From contig CAUADW010000010.1 of assembly GCA_958427895.1 (NCBI GenBank), positions 1-39,058 on the forward strand: a stretch of DNA of 39,058 nucleotides, read 5' to 3'. The number at the start of each line of letters is the position of its first letter. Position 1 is the first letter of the stretch. The position numbers and the translations under genes were made by a program. The DNA comes from an uncultured Collinsella sp. (lineage in GTDB: Bacteria; Actinomycetota; Coriobacteriia; Coriobacteriales; Coriobacteriaceae). The notes beneath the pieces are model-generated. The model worked only from the letters and a program-made list of their open reading frames with translations, had not been told where the DNA came from and made no database searches. This document shows positions 7,616-16,876 of the stretch, piece by piece.

Positions 7616-7621
7616 AGTATA
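7616..7621 (-). promoter_or_regulatory. Candidate -10 box for degV
   Basis: On the minus strand TATACT, about 57 nt before the degV start. A TAGCAA at 16-nt spacing is only a weak -35. Confidence 0.35.
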
Positions 7622-7645
7622 GTAGAGTCATTCCACATTGCTAGG

Positions 7646-7674
7646 TTCAATTGTTGAATAGTCAACAGTTTGAA
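7646..7674. promoter_or_regulatory. Palindrome in the degV/HAD divergent region, possible operator
   Basis: TTCAATTGTTGA (7646-7657) and TCAACAGTTTGAA (7662-7674) form an inverted repeat of 12-13 bases with one indel, 4-nt centre. It lies between the degV -10 candidate and the HAD start, a place suited to a repressor or activator acting on one or both genes. No regulator is assigned. Confidence 0.4.
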
Positions 7675-7715
7675 GTGTCGGTGTGGAAATCATCAACTGG
7701 GGAAGAGGGATGCCG

Positions 7716-8378
7716 ATGGAGGCACTGGAGATATGCAAGCGGCCGGTCGTGCTGTTTGATTTCGATGGCACGGTGGCCGATACAGGCCGGGCGGTGATGA
7801 CCTCGACGCGCAAGACGCTTGCTGCGCGCGGGTTTTCGGAAGCGCAGATGGGTGACCTGCGCCGTATGATCGGGCCTCCCCTGTGGAAGAGCTTCCACGA
7901 CTTTTATGGCTTCTCGCGCGAGGAATCGCTTGTGGTGGCCGACGAGTACCGTGCCTTTTTCGATGAGCTGGGGCCGGATGAGTACCCCGTGTTCGATGGA
8001 ATCTCCGAGCTGCTCGACAGCCTTGCCGCGCAGGGGCATCGCATGGCGGTCGCGACGTCTCGCATGGAGGCGAAGTGCATCGATATGGTGCATGAGCTGG
8101 GGCTTTGCCAGTTTGAGGCCGTGGTTGGCATGAATCCGCCGCAGGGGCGCGAGACCAAGGCGGATTCGGTCCGCGATGCGCTGGCGGCCCTGGGCGCGAC
8201 GGCCGACGGTGCCGTGATGATCGGCGATCGCTTCAACGATGTGGAGGGCGCGCACGCGATGGGCGTGCCGTGTATCGGCATCTATTCGGGCGCGGCGGCA
8301 CCGGGGGAGCACGAGGCCGCGGGCGCCGATGCGGTGGTGCACTCGGTGGCCGAGCTTGCTAAACTTTTCGCTATATAA
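7716..8378 (+). CDS. HAD-superfamily hydrolase, phosphoglycolate-phosphatase-like (Gph/PpaX type)
   Basis: 220 residues. HAD motif I is FDFDGTVADT near residues 14-23 (nucleophile Asp, acid/base Asp); motif II is ATSRM; motif III lysine lies near RETKADSV; motif IV is MIGDRFNDVEGA. An alpha-helical cap (RKTLAARGFSEAQ to about SELLDSLAAQG) marks subfamily IA. Likely phosphatase of a small phosphoester; the exact substrate cannot be read from sequence. The purine-rich GGAAGAGGG at 7701-7709 abuts an ATG at 7710 but is well spaced for the ATG at 7716, so 7716 is preferred; the difference is two residues. The peptidase gene follows after 54 nt and may be cotranscribed. Confidence 0.85.
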   Translation: MEALEICKRPVVLFDFDGTVADTGRAVMTSTRKTLAARGFSEAQMGDLRRMIGPPLWKSFHDFYGFSREESLVVADEYRAFFDELGPDEYPVFDGISELLDSLAAQGHRMAVATSRMEAKCIDMVHELGLCQFEAVVGMNPPQGRETKADSVRDALAALGATADGAVMIGDRFNDVEGAHAMGVPCIGIYSGAAAPGEHEAAGADAVVHSVAELAKLFAI

Positions 8379-8432
8379 GTATGTGATGTGAGAGGCGGGC
8401 GCGCTCGCCGCTCATTGGTAAGGAGGTCGTCC

Positions 8433-9869
8433 ATGAATCAGGTGGAGCAGAGCGTCGCTGAGTATGTCGACGAGGTCTGGGAGGACGTTGTCGCCGATAT
8501 CGAGCAGCTGGTGGGCTATCCGTCCGTGGCCGTTGCTACCGATGCGGAGCCCGGTGCGCCGTTTGGCCGCCCGGTCCGTGATGCGCTTGATTGCGCGCTC
8601 GGTATCGCGCAAAAGCTCGGCTACCAGACGAGCGATGTCGAGGGCTTTGTGGGCATTGCCGATATTCCGGGCCGCGGCGACAAGCAGCTCGCGACCATCT
8701 GCCACGTGGACGTGGTTCCCGCCGGCCCCGGTTGGAATACCGACCCGTTTGCGATGGAGCGTCGCGAGGGCTGGCTGCTCGGTCGCGGCGTTATCGACGA
8801 CAAGGGCCCGGCGGTGCTGTCGCTCTACGCCGGCGCCTATCTGCTCAAGCACGGCATTACCCCGCGCTATACCTTCCGCGCGCTGCTGGGATGCGATGAG
8901 GAAGTGGGCATGTCCGACGTTCACCATTATCTGGAGAACCACGCAGATCCCGACTTTCTGTTTACGCCCGATGCCGAGTTCCCGGTTTGTAATGCCGAGA
9001 AGGGCCAGTTTGGGGCGACGTTTGTGAGCTCCAAGATCGACGGCGGGCGTATCGCATCGTGGAGCGGCGCCGAGGCGAGCAACGCCATTCCGTCGCAGTC
9101 TATCTGCGAGCTTGCGATTGCCGCCGATGAGCTGCCGGCGCCTGTTGAGAACGCCGACCGCTTGGAGATCACGGCGCTCGGTAACGGGCATGCGCAGATT
9201 TTCGCCCACGGCATTGGCGGTCATGCCTCGATGCCCGAGGGAACGATCAATGCCGTCGGCCTCATCGTGGCGTATCTGCGTGAGGCCGAGGACGCGTTTG
9301 GTGCGCGCGACGAGCGCCTGCTGACGCCTGCCGAGCACGAGTTTGTCAAGTTTCTGGCCTTTGTACATGCTGACGCCTATGGCCGCGGCCTGGGTATCGA
9401 CGCGACGAGCCCCGCGTTTGGCCCGCTCACGTGCAACCCCGGCGTCATCCGTGTGGCAGATGGCCACATCGAGCAGGTCATCGACGTGCGCTTCCCCGAC
9501 AGCACGAGCGCCGATACCATCTGCGAACAGCTCGAGCCGCTCGTGGGCCGCTTTGGTGTAACGTATTGCGTGGGTCGTACCAAGGTGCCGTTCTCGGTCT
9601 CTGCCGACGATCCGGCCGTGAAAGCGCTTATTGATACCTATAACGAGTTTACGGGCAAGCATGCCGAGCCCTTCGCCATGGGCGGTGGCACGTACGCGCG
9701 CAACTTTGCCCGTGCCGTGTCGTTTGGCCCCGAGGAGACCGGCCTTGAGCTGCCCGCGTGGGGCGGCCAGATGCACGGCCCCAACGAGTGCGCCAACGAG
9801 GAACAGCTCAAGCAAGCGCTCAAGATCTATATCGTGGCAATCCTGCGCTTGAATGAATTAGAGCTTTAA
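8433..9869 (+). CDS. M20 family dipeptidase, PepV/Sapep-like
   Basis: 478 residues, matching PepV (about 470). Metal ligands of the M20 fold are visible: CHVDVVPAG (His and catalytic Asp), GRGVIDDKGP (bridging Asp), LGCDEEVGM (catalytic Glu and ligand Glu), TPDAEFPV (Asp) and a C-terminal GGQMHGPNE (His). The lid-domain region lies around residues 185-380. PepV-type enzymes remove N-terminal residues from dipeptides and some tripeptides in the cytoplasm. Preceded by TAAGGAGGT (8419-8427), one of the strongest ribosome binding sites in the window. A TTGCGGTG-type hairpin begins 22 nt after the stop. Confidence 0.9.
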   Translation: MNQVEQSVAEYVDEVWEDVVADIEQLVGYPSVAVATDAEPGAPFGRPVRDALDCALGIAQKLGYQTSDVEGFVGIADIPGRGDKQLATICHVDVVPAGPGWNTDPFAMERREGWLLGRGVIDDKGPAVLSLYAGAYLLKHGITPRYTFRALLGCDEEVGMSDVHHYLENHADPDFLFTPDAEFPVCNAEKGQFGATFVSSKIDGGRIASWSGAEASNAIPSQSICELAIAADELPAPVENADRLEITALGNGHAQIFAHGIGGHASMPEGTINAVGLIVAYLREAEDAFGARDERLLTPAEHEFVKFLAFVHADAYGRGLGIDATSPAFGPLTCNPGVIRVADGHIEQVIDVRFPDSTSADTICEQLEPLVGRFGVTYCVGRTKVPFSVSADDPAVKALIDTYNEFTGKHAEPFAMGGGTYARNFARAVSFGPEETGLELPAWGGQMHGPNECANEEQLKQALKIYIVAILRLNELEL

Positions 9870-9890
9870 GGTTTCGCGGTTTCCCAATTT

Positions 9891-9959
9891 AAGTTGCGGT
9901 GGAATAGTTCCTAGAAAGGGCCATTTGATGGCCAAGCGGGAACTATTTCACCGCAACTT
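9891..9959. repeat. TTGCGGTG-family hairpin, copy 3
   Basis: 21-bp stem (9891-9911 with 9939-9959, one G·T wobble) and an inner GGCCA/TGGCC stem in the loop. Unlike copies 1 and 2 it lies between tandem genes (peptidase, then pstS), directly after the peptidase, so a terminator-like role is possible. The family is defined by the shared outer stem. Confidence 0.78.
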
Positions 9960-10161
9960 TGTTTTTATTGGTGTAAAAGGCGCGCCATGCTTGGGTGGGG
10001 ATTGTTATTCGTTTGTAAAGCCGAGCCGCGCTTGCGGTAAGGGTCTATCAGATGCCTGTAAGAAACCGCAGTTGGCGCGGACGTTGCCCGGTCGGGGCCG
10101 TATCTTTCCAAACAGCAAAGCGGGCGGGGTGCCCGCGAGTCGCATGTATGAAAGGAAGATC
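9960..10161 (+). promoter_or_regulatory. pstS upstream region, no clear Pho box
   Basis: About 200 nt without a gene. It contains a short GCGGGC/GCCCGC hairpin near 10124-10140. I see neither a GTTCACC-type direct repeat (actinobacterial PhoP box) nor a good -35/-10 pair. Regulation by phosphate is expected from the operon's function but is not shown by sequence here. Confidence 0.3.
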
Positions 10162-11100
10162 ATGCTCGATCAGGCTTATTCTCGTCGTCAGTTCCTCGGC
10201 CTCGCTGGTGGTCTTGCCAGCATCGTCGGCCTCGGTCTCGTTGGTTGCGGTGGCGCAGGCGCTTCCAACGCTGCCGACAAGGGTAGCGCCGCTGCTGCCG
10301 AGTCCGTCTCCGGTGAGGTGACCTACGACGGTGCCTCCTCGTTCCAGGCTCTCGTCGAGACTGCTGCCGAGAAGTTCATGGATGCCAACCCCGACGTCTC
10401 CATCTCCGGTTCGGGCAACGGTTCGGGCAAGGGCCTTACCGCTGTTGCCGCCGGCACCGTCACCATCGGTAACTCCGACGTCTTCGCCGAGTCCAAGCTC
10501 GAGGCCGATCAGGTCAAGAACCTCGTCGACCACGAGGTCGCCGTCGTGGGCATGGGCCCCGTCGTCTCCAAGAACGTGACGGTCGACGATCTGTCCTTCG
10601 AGCAGCTCAAGGGCATCTTCTCCGGCCAGATCACCAACTGGAAGGAGGTCGGCGGCGACGACGCCACCATCGTCGTCCTCAACCGCAAGGCCGGCTCCGG
10701 TACCCGCGCTACCTTTGAGGCCGCCGTCTTTGGCGACGAGGCCGTCGACTTTAAGGGCGACGCCGAGCTCGACAAGTCCGGCGATGTCCAGACTCAGATG
10801 GCCAGCACCGACAACGCCATCTCCTACCTGGACTTCTCGCACTTCGATGACTCCAAGTTCAACGCCATCAAGGTCGAGGGCGTCGAGCCCAAGAGCAAGA
10901 ATGTCACCGACGACTCCTTCAAGATCTGGGCGACCGAGCACATGTACTGCTCCAAGGACGCCGACGAGGCTACCAAGGCCTTCCTGGAGTTCATGCTTTC
11001 CGACGACGTCCAGGGCAAGCTCGTCGAGGAGCAGGGCTTCATTCCCGTCTCTGCCATGAAGGTCGTCAAGGACGCCAGCGGCAAGGTCTCTGCTAAATAA
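10162..11100 (+). CDS. pstS: Phosphate ABC transporter, substrate-binding lipoprotein
   Basis: 312 residues. N-terminus carries a Tat-like SRRQFLGL (Arg8-Arg9), a hydrophobic stretch, then lipobox LVGC with Cys29, so it is an exported lipoprotein, possibly sent by Tat. Mature protein shows the PstS phosphate loops: SGNGSGKGL, GNSDV, and KAGSGTRATFE. It captures inorganic phosphate outside the membrane for PstCA. Start ATG 10162 has GAAAGGAAG upstream; the frame is open further upstream but begins inside a repeat. First gene of pstS-pstC-pstA-pstB. Slightly smaller than E. coli PstS (346), normal for Gram-positive bacteria. Confidence 0.95.
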   Translation: MLDQAYSRRQFLGLAGGLASIVGLGLVGCGGAGASNAADKGSAAAAESVSGEVTYDGASSFQALVETAAEKFMDANPDVSISGSGNGSGKGLTAVAAGTVTIGNSDVFAESKLEADQVKNLVDHEVAVVGMGPVVSKNVTVDDLSFEQLKGIFSGQITNWKEVGGDDATIVVLNRKAGSGTRATFEAAVFGDEAVDFKGDAELDKSGDVQTQMASTDNAISYLDFSHFDDSKFNAIKVEGVEPKSKNVTDDSFKIWATEHMYCSKDADEATKAFLEFMLSDDVQGKLVEEQGFIPVSAMKVVKDASGKVSAK

Positions 11101-11125
11101 GTAATCGCCCCCGGAAAGGTTTGCA

Positions 11126-12034
11126 ATGGCAAAACAGCTGCCAAAGCGCGACCTTGAGAACGTGGGCCTGGGCGTCACGGGCGCGTGCGTAGCGCTTGTG
11201 ACGCTTGTCGTTGCCGCGCTCATCTTTATGGTCGCCCAAAAGGGCCTCTCGGCTTTTCTCAAGGACGGCGTTTCGGTCGTCGAGTTCTTCACCGGCACCA
11301 AGTGGGACCTGGCCAACACAGCCGAAAACGGCCTGCCCTATACCGGCGCCCTGCCCCTGATCGTCACCTCGTTTGCGGTCATGGTGCTCTCCACGCTCAT
11401 CGCATTGCCCATCGCCATCGGCTCTGCCATCTTTGCGGTCGAGATCCAGCCTAAGTTTGGCTCCAAGGTCTTTCAGCCGCTTATTGAGCTTTTGACCGGC
11501 ATTCCCTCGGTCGTCTTTGGCCTGATCGGTTTTCACGTGGTCGTCGGCCTTATGAAGAGTGTTTTCCATGTGAGCACGGGCCTGGGTATCCTGCCCGGCG
11601 CCGTCGTGCTGGCTGTCATGATCCTGCCGACGATGACCACGCTTTCGGTCGATGGCCTGCGCGCCGTGCCCGACAGCTACCGCCAGGGTTCGCTCGCGCT
11701 GGGCTACACCCGCTGGCAGACCATCTGGCACGTGGTGCTCAAGTCCGCCATGCCGTCGCTCATGACCGCGGTCATTCTTGGCATGACCCGCGCCTTTGGC
11801 GAGACGCTCGCCGTGCGCATGGTTATCGGCGGTATCGAGGCCATGCCGACGTCGCTGCTGTCGCCGGCTTCGACCATCACCACCACGCTCACCACGTCCA
11901 TGGCGGTCTATGCTGAGGGCTCGGCCCAGGACGATGTTCTGTGGGCGCTCGGCCTGCTGCTGATGGGCATGAGCCTCATCTTCATCCTGATTATCCACCT
12001 CATCGGCCGCAAGGGGGCGAAGGCTCGTGGCTAG
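11126..12034 (+). CDS. pstC: Phosphate ABC transporter permease
   Basis: 302 residues with six predicted membrane segments, the first near residues 15-45. Shows the binding-protein-dependent transport signature with LALGYTRWQT (EAA-loop-like coupling to PstB) and the PstC-typical GIPSVVFGLIGF, AVILGMTRAFGETLAV blocks. Together with PstA it forms the phosphate channel. Starts 25 nt after pstS with GGAAAGG upstream; ends 8 nt inside pstA, indicating translational coupling. Confidence 0.95.
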   Translation: MAKQLPKRDLENVGLGVTGACVALVTLVVAALIFMVAQKGLSAFLKDGVSVVEFFTGTKWDLANTAENGLPYTGALPLIVTSFAVMVLSTLIALPIAIGSAIFAVEIQPKFGSKVFQPLIELLTGIPSVVFGLIGFHVVVGLMKSVFHVSTGLGILPGAVVLAVMILPTMTTLSVDGLRAVPDSYRQGSLALGYTRWQTIWHVVLKSAMPSLMTAVILGMTRAFGETLAVRMVIGGIEAMPTSLLSPASTITTTLTTSMAVYAEGSAQDDVLWALGLLLMGMSLIFILIIHLIGRKGAKARG

Positions 12035-12949
12035 CACGCGCATCCATATCGACGAGGCGAGGCTCGGGCGCGTCCAAAAGCAGGACCGCATCGCCACGGG
12101 CGTGCTGACGGCGATCGCCGCCATCGTCATGCTCATCGTCGTCTCCATGGTGGCCTATATCCTGTTCGAGGGCATCTCGACGCTGTTCCAGCCGGGATTT
12201 CTCACGCAGCCCGCGCGCGCCAACGGTACCCAGGGCGGCGTGCTCTACCAGCTGTTCGACTCGTTCTACCTGCTGCTGATCACTCTGGTCATCTCGGTGC
12301 CCATCAGCCTGGGCGGAGCGGTCTTCCTGGTTGAGTACGCACCGAACGGCCCTATCCGTGACATCGCCTCCACCGCCATCGAGACGCTGTCCTCGCTGCC
12401 TTCCATCGTCGTCGGCATGTTCGGCTTTCTGGTGTTCTCGGTGCAGCTGGGCTGGAAGTACTCCATCATCTCCGGCGCCGTCGCACTCACCATGTTTAAC
12501 ATTCCCATCCTGGTGCGCGTGATTCAGCAGGCGCTCGAGGACGTGCCACAGGCCCAGCGTGATGCGTGCCTGGCCATGGGCCTTACCCGCTGGGAGGCCA
12601 CGCTGCACATCCTGATCCCCGAGGCCATGCCTGCCATCGTGACCGGCATCGTGCTTTCGGCCGGCCGCGTGTTTGGCGAGGCCGCGGCACTGCTCTTTAC
12701 CTCGGGCATGAGCTCGCCGGTGCGTTTGAACTTCTTGAGCTTTAACCTGTCGAGCCCCACCTGCGCTTGGAACGTGTTCCGCCCCGGTGAGTCGCTCGCC
12801 GTGCACATCTACAAGATTTACGGCGAGGGCAGCCCCGAGGCCCAGCAGATCGTTTGGGGCACCGCTGCACTGCTGATGATCTGCGTGCTGCTGTTTAACA
12901 TAGTTGCCCGTATCGTGGGCAAGCAACTGGCAAGGAAGATGACGGCCGA

Positions 12950-12953
<4 letters not shown>
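12027..12953 (+). CDS. pstA: Phosphate ABC transporter permease
   Basis: 308 residues, GTG start overlapping the last 8 nt of pstC. Six hydrophobic segments, the first near residues 30-55. PstA-type blocks: SLPSIVVGMFGFLVF, MGLTRWEATLHIL (EAA loop) and GRVFGEAAALLFTSG. Partner of PstC in the membrane. Its stop overlaps the pstB start in ATGA. A GTG start is preferred because no ATG in frame keeps the first membrane segment with a good ribosome binding site, while AAGGGGG precedes the GTG. Confidence 0.95.
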
Positions 12954-13822
<869 letters not shown>

Positions 13823-13877
13823 TCCGGGACATGCTTGAGGCCCGTGGCGGCCACGGTCGCCACGGGACTGATTGGAG

Positions 13878-13915
13878 AGGCGGGTCATCTCTTGCGGGAG
13901 ATGCCCCGCCTTTTT
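13878..13915 (+). terminator. Rho-independent terminator of the pst operon
   Basis: 14-bp stem (13878-13891 with 13898-13911, one mismatch), 6-nt loop and T5 after GCC. A second GC-rich hairpin, CCCGTGGCG/CGCCACGGG, sits just upstream around 13841-13866. Confidence 0.85.
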
Positions 13916-13932
13916 GCTCTGCGACCGAAACG

Positions 13933-13967
13933 ACCACCACAAAGGGGACAGGCACCTTCGTGGTGGT
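13933..13967. repeat. CCACCAC hairpin (REP-like), copy 1
   Basis: 13-bp arms ACCACCACAAAGG (13933-13945) and CCTTCGTGGTGGT (13955-13967) around GGACAGGCA. The single non-pair is A·C here but a G·U on the minus strand. A relative is at 26762-26796. The core GGGGACAGGCACC resembles RAYT-associated REP sequences. Confidence 0.65.
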
Positions 13968-14027
13968 TTGGGGTGGGGCTCGCTGCTATCATGGACAACG
14001 TTGAATTTCTACGAAGGAGCAGGGCAT

Positions 14028-15887
14028 ATGGCGATTCTTTTGGGATGCGATTCCGTCAGCCTAGAGTTTCCCACCAAGCATATTTTCGATAGCGTAACGC
14101 TCGGCGTGGGCGAGGGCGACCGTATTGGCATCGTCGGTAAAAACGGCGACGGCAAGTCGACGCTGCTGAGCGTGCTCGCCGGCACGCTGGAGCCCGACGA
14201 TGGCCGCGTGACGCATCGCCGCGGCACCACGATCGGTCTGCTCGGCCAAAAGGACCAGCTTGTCGACACCGACGCCGTGCACCATGCCGTCGTCGGCGAC
14301 ACGCCCGAGTACGAGTGGGCGTCGAGCCCCCGCACGCGCCAGATCCTCGCCGGCCTCATTAGCGATGTGCCCTGGGAGGGCACGGTGGGCGAGCTTTCGG
14401 GCGGTCAGCGCCGCCGCGTGGACCTCGCGCGCCTGCTGATCGGCGACTACGACGTGCTCATGCTCGACGAGCCCACCAACCACCTGGACATGCGCACCAT
14501 CAACTGGCTCGCGCGTCACTTAAAGGCCCGCTGGCAGCGCGGTCAGGGCGCCATGCTCGTAGTCACGCACGATCGCTGGTTCTTGGACGAGGTCTGCACC
14601 AGCATGTGGGAGGTCCACGACGGCCAGGTCGATCCCTTCGAGGGCGGCTACTCGGCATACATCCTGCAGCGCGTGGAGCGCGACCGCATGGCCGCGGTCA
14701 CCGAGGAACGCCGTCGCAACATGGCGCGCAAGGAGCTCGCGTGGCTGAGCCGCGGCGCCCAGGCGCGCTCCACCAAGCCCAAGTTTCGCGTGGATGCCGC
14801 TCGCGAACTCATCGCCGACGTGCCGCCCGTGCGCGACGAGCTGGAGCTCAAGCGCCTGGCGGTTAGCCGCCTGGGTAAGCAGGTCATCGACGTGATCGAC
14901 GTTGATGCCGGCTATGCGGATACCGACGGCGCGCTCAAGCAGGTGCTCTCCGACGTGACCTGGCTCATTGGCGCGGGCGACCGCTATGGCCTTTTGGGCG
15001 AGAACGGTGCCGGCAAGTCGACGCTGCTTGACGTGATTCAGGGCAAGATCGCGCCCCTGCGCGGCCGCGTGAAGATCGGCCAGACGGTGCGTTTTGGCGT
15101 GCTGTCGCAGCAGCTCGAGGAGCTCGAGCCCTACATGGGCGATACGATCCGCGAAGTGCTCAGCAACTATAAGAAGTACTACGTCATCGACGGCAAGGAG
15201 ACTTCGCCCGAGAAGCTTTGCGAGCGCCTGGGCTTTACGACGCAGCAGCTCTGGAGCCGCATCGGCGACCTTTCGGGTGGCCAGCGCCGTCGCCTGTCGC
15301 TGCTGCTGACGATCCTGGACGAGCCCAACGTGCTCATCCTGGACGAGCCCGGCAACGATCTGGATACCGACATGCTCGCGATTGTCGAGGACCTGCTCGA
15401 CGGCTGGCCCGGCACGCTGATTCTGGTGACACACGACCGCTTCCTCATGGAGCGCGTGACCGACCAGCAGTGGGCACTGCTCGACGGTCACCTTACGCAT
15501 ATGCCTGGCGGCGTCGACCAGTACCTGCGCCTGTGCAACGCCACCGCCGAGGGCGAGCCCGTGGGCGCGCCGAGCGCCAAGACCGGCACGTTCGACACCG
15601 GCGCCGCAGCGGTTGCAGCCGAAAAGCCCAAGGCGAGCGGGCAGCCCAACGGCCTTTCCAACGCCGAGCGCCAGAAGCTCCGCCGCGAGGTGAGCTCGCT
15701 CGAGCGCAAGATGGAGACGCAGCGCGCTCGCGTGGAGGAGGCCGAGGCCGCGATGGCCCAGGTCGATCCCACCAACTACACGGCGCTGGGCGAGCAGCAG
15801 GCAAAGATCGACGAGGCCCACGCCGCCATGGACGAGCTGGAGATGGCGTGGCTCGAGGCGAGCGAAAAGCTCGAGGGCGAGGAGTAG
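14028..15887 (+). CDS. ABC-F family ATPase, Uup-like, with C-terminal coiled coil
   Basis: 619 residues, soluble, two ABC domains and no membrane segment. First domain: Walker A GKNGDGKS (37-44), signature LSGGQ (123-127), DEPTNHLD (147-154). Inter-domain linker about 215-275, charged helical. Second domain: GENGAGKS (324-331), LSGGQ (415-419), DEPGNDLD (439-446; the T of DEPTNDLD is G). The C-terminus from about 545 is a charged coiled coil, the feature that marks Uup among ABC-F proteins. ABC-F proteins act at the ribosome E-site or tRNA; Uup also binds branched DNA. AAGGAG at 14014-14019 fixes the start. The Cof phosphatase follows after 6 nt. Antibiotic protection is a less likely alternative. 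Confidence 0.88.
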   Translation: MAILLGCDSVSLEFPTKHIFDSVTLGVGEGDRIGIVGKNGDGKSTLLSVLAGTLEPDDGRVTHRRGTTIGLLGQKDQLVDTDAVHHAVVGDTPEYEWASSPRTRQILAGLISDVPWEGTVGELSGGQRRRVDLARLLIGDYDVLMLDEPTNHLDMRTINWLARHLKARWQRGQGAMLVVTHDRWFLDEVCTSMWEVHDGQVDPFEGGYSAYILQRVERDRMAAVTEERRRNMARKELAWLSRGAQARSTKPKFRVDAARELIADVPPVRDELELKRLAVSRLGKQVIDVIDVDAGYADTDGALKQVLSDVTWLIGAGDRYGLLGENGAGKSTLLDVIQGKIAPLRGRVKIGQTVRFGVLSQQLEELEPYMGDTIREVLSNYKKYYVIDGKETSPEKLCERLGFTTQQLWSRIGDLSGGQRRRLSLLLTILDEPNVLILDEPGNDLDTDMLAIVEDLLDGWPGTLILVTHDRFLMERVTDQQWALLDGHLTHMPGGVDQYLRLCNATAEGEPVGAPSAKTGTFDTGAAAVAAEKPKASGQPNGLSNAERQKLRREVSSLERKMETQRARVEEAEAAMAQVDPTNYTALGEQQAKIDEAHAAMDELEMAWLEASEKLEGEE

Positions 15888-15893
15888 ACGAGG

Positions 15894-16664
15894 ATGATCA
15901 AAGCCGCGTTTTTCGATATCGACGGCACGCTGCTGAGCTTTAAGACGCACCGGATTCCGGCATCGGCGCAGCAGGTGCTCGACAGCTTTCACGAGCAGGG
16001 GATTGCATGCGTGATTGCTACGGGTCGTCCGACCTACCAGATGCCCGATTGGCTGTTCAACTTGGGTTGGGATGCGTACATTACGCTTTCGGGCCAGCAC
16101 TGCTTTGATGCCGAGGGGGTTTATCGCAGCTGTCCGATTGATCCGGACGACGTCGCGGTGATTGTGGGTCAGGTGGCGCAGGGGCGCTATGACTCGCTGT
16201 GCATGCAGGGCGAGAACTCGTTTGTGAACCGCCTGTCCGAGCGCGTGGTGACGGCCGGCAGCAACGCGGGAATCGTCTACCACGAGGAGCCGTTTGAGCA
16301 CGCCTTCGATGCGCCGGTTTACCAGTTCTGCGCCTTTGTGGACCCGGCCGACGAACATATCGTGACCGATGCGGTGTCGCATTCGCTCACTACGCGCTGG
16401 TGCGACCTGTTCTGCGATATTATTCCTGCCAACGGCGGCAAGGACCTGGGCGTGGCGGCGACGCTGGAGCGCCTGGGCATCGACGCGAGCGAAGCGATTG
16501 CCTTTGGCGATGGAGAGAACGACCTGTCGATGTTCTCGGCCGTGGGCACAAGTGTGGCAATGGGCAACGCGCAGGATACCGTGAAGGCCGCGGCGACCTA
16601 CGTGACGACCGCCGTGGACGACGACGGAATTTACAACGCCGCCAAGCACTTTGACCTGCTATAG
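15894..16664 (+). CDS. Cof-type HAD-IIB phosphatase
   Basis: 256 residues. HAD motif I FFDIDGTLLSF at the very N-terminus, motif II ATGRP, IIB cap domain between about residues 85 and 180, motif III lysine near NGGKDLG, motif IV FGDGENDLSMF. Members dephosphorylate sugar phosphates, FMN or pyridoxal phosphate; the substrate cannot be told from sequence. Begins 6 nt after the ABC-F stop with GACGAGG upstream, so it is probably translated from the same message. No terminator is visible after it, only a decayed REP fragment. Confidence 0.88.
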   Translation: MIKAAFFDIDGTLLSFKTHRIPASAQQVLDSFHEQGIACVIATGRPTYQMPDWLFNLGWDAYITLSGQHCFDAEGVYRSCPIDPDDVAVIVGQVAQGRYDSLCMQGENSFVNRLSERVVTAGSNAGIVYHEEPFEHAFDAPVYQFCAFVDPADEHIVTDAVSHSLTTRWCDLFCDIIPANGGKDLGVAATLERLGIDASEAIAFGDGENDLSMFSAVGTSVAMGNAQDTVKAAATYVTTAVDDDGIYNAAKHFDLL

Positions 16665-16876
16665 CTGCGGCTTGGCACTTAGGGACGTTCCTTTTCTGCC
16701 GGCAGTTGGGGACATTCCTTGTACGTTGCGTGCCGTGTCGCTCTGCTTGCCCCGCACATTTTGTGAAACACGGTTAACTTTTTAAACAACGTAGTAAGAC
16801 ATGGGCAACTTTTGCGGTAAAGTAAGCCAAGGAAAGTATCCAAAGGCTAACTAACAATCATCGCGAAAGGCGGCCC
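16665..16876. repeat. Decayed REP fragment and leader of the DtxR-type regulator
   Basis: 16673-16720 holds TGGCACTTAGGGACGTTCC, TGCCGGCA and TTGGGGACATTCC pieces of the GGGGACG repeat family, without a full partner arm. 16760-16876 is AT-richer and should hold the regulator's promoter: TAAAGT at about 16820 is a possible -10, with no clear -35. AAAGGCTAACTAAC near 16842 loosely recalls half of an iron/manganese box, but no palindrome supports it. Confidence 0.45.

Noticed and set aside
9960..10161. Pho box upstream of pstS
   Set aside because: Looked for direct GTTCACC or CTGTCAT-like repeats and found none.
14028..15887. ABC drug exporter
   Set aside because: No membrane segments; the two ABC domains in one soluble chain with a charged linker define ABC-F.
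14520..16649. 709-codon open frame antisense to the ABC-F and Cof genes
   Set aside because: High-GC codon bias on the plus strand leaves the opposite frame free of stops; the product is His/Arg/Leu-rich without motifs and has no ribosome binding site.
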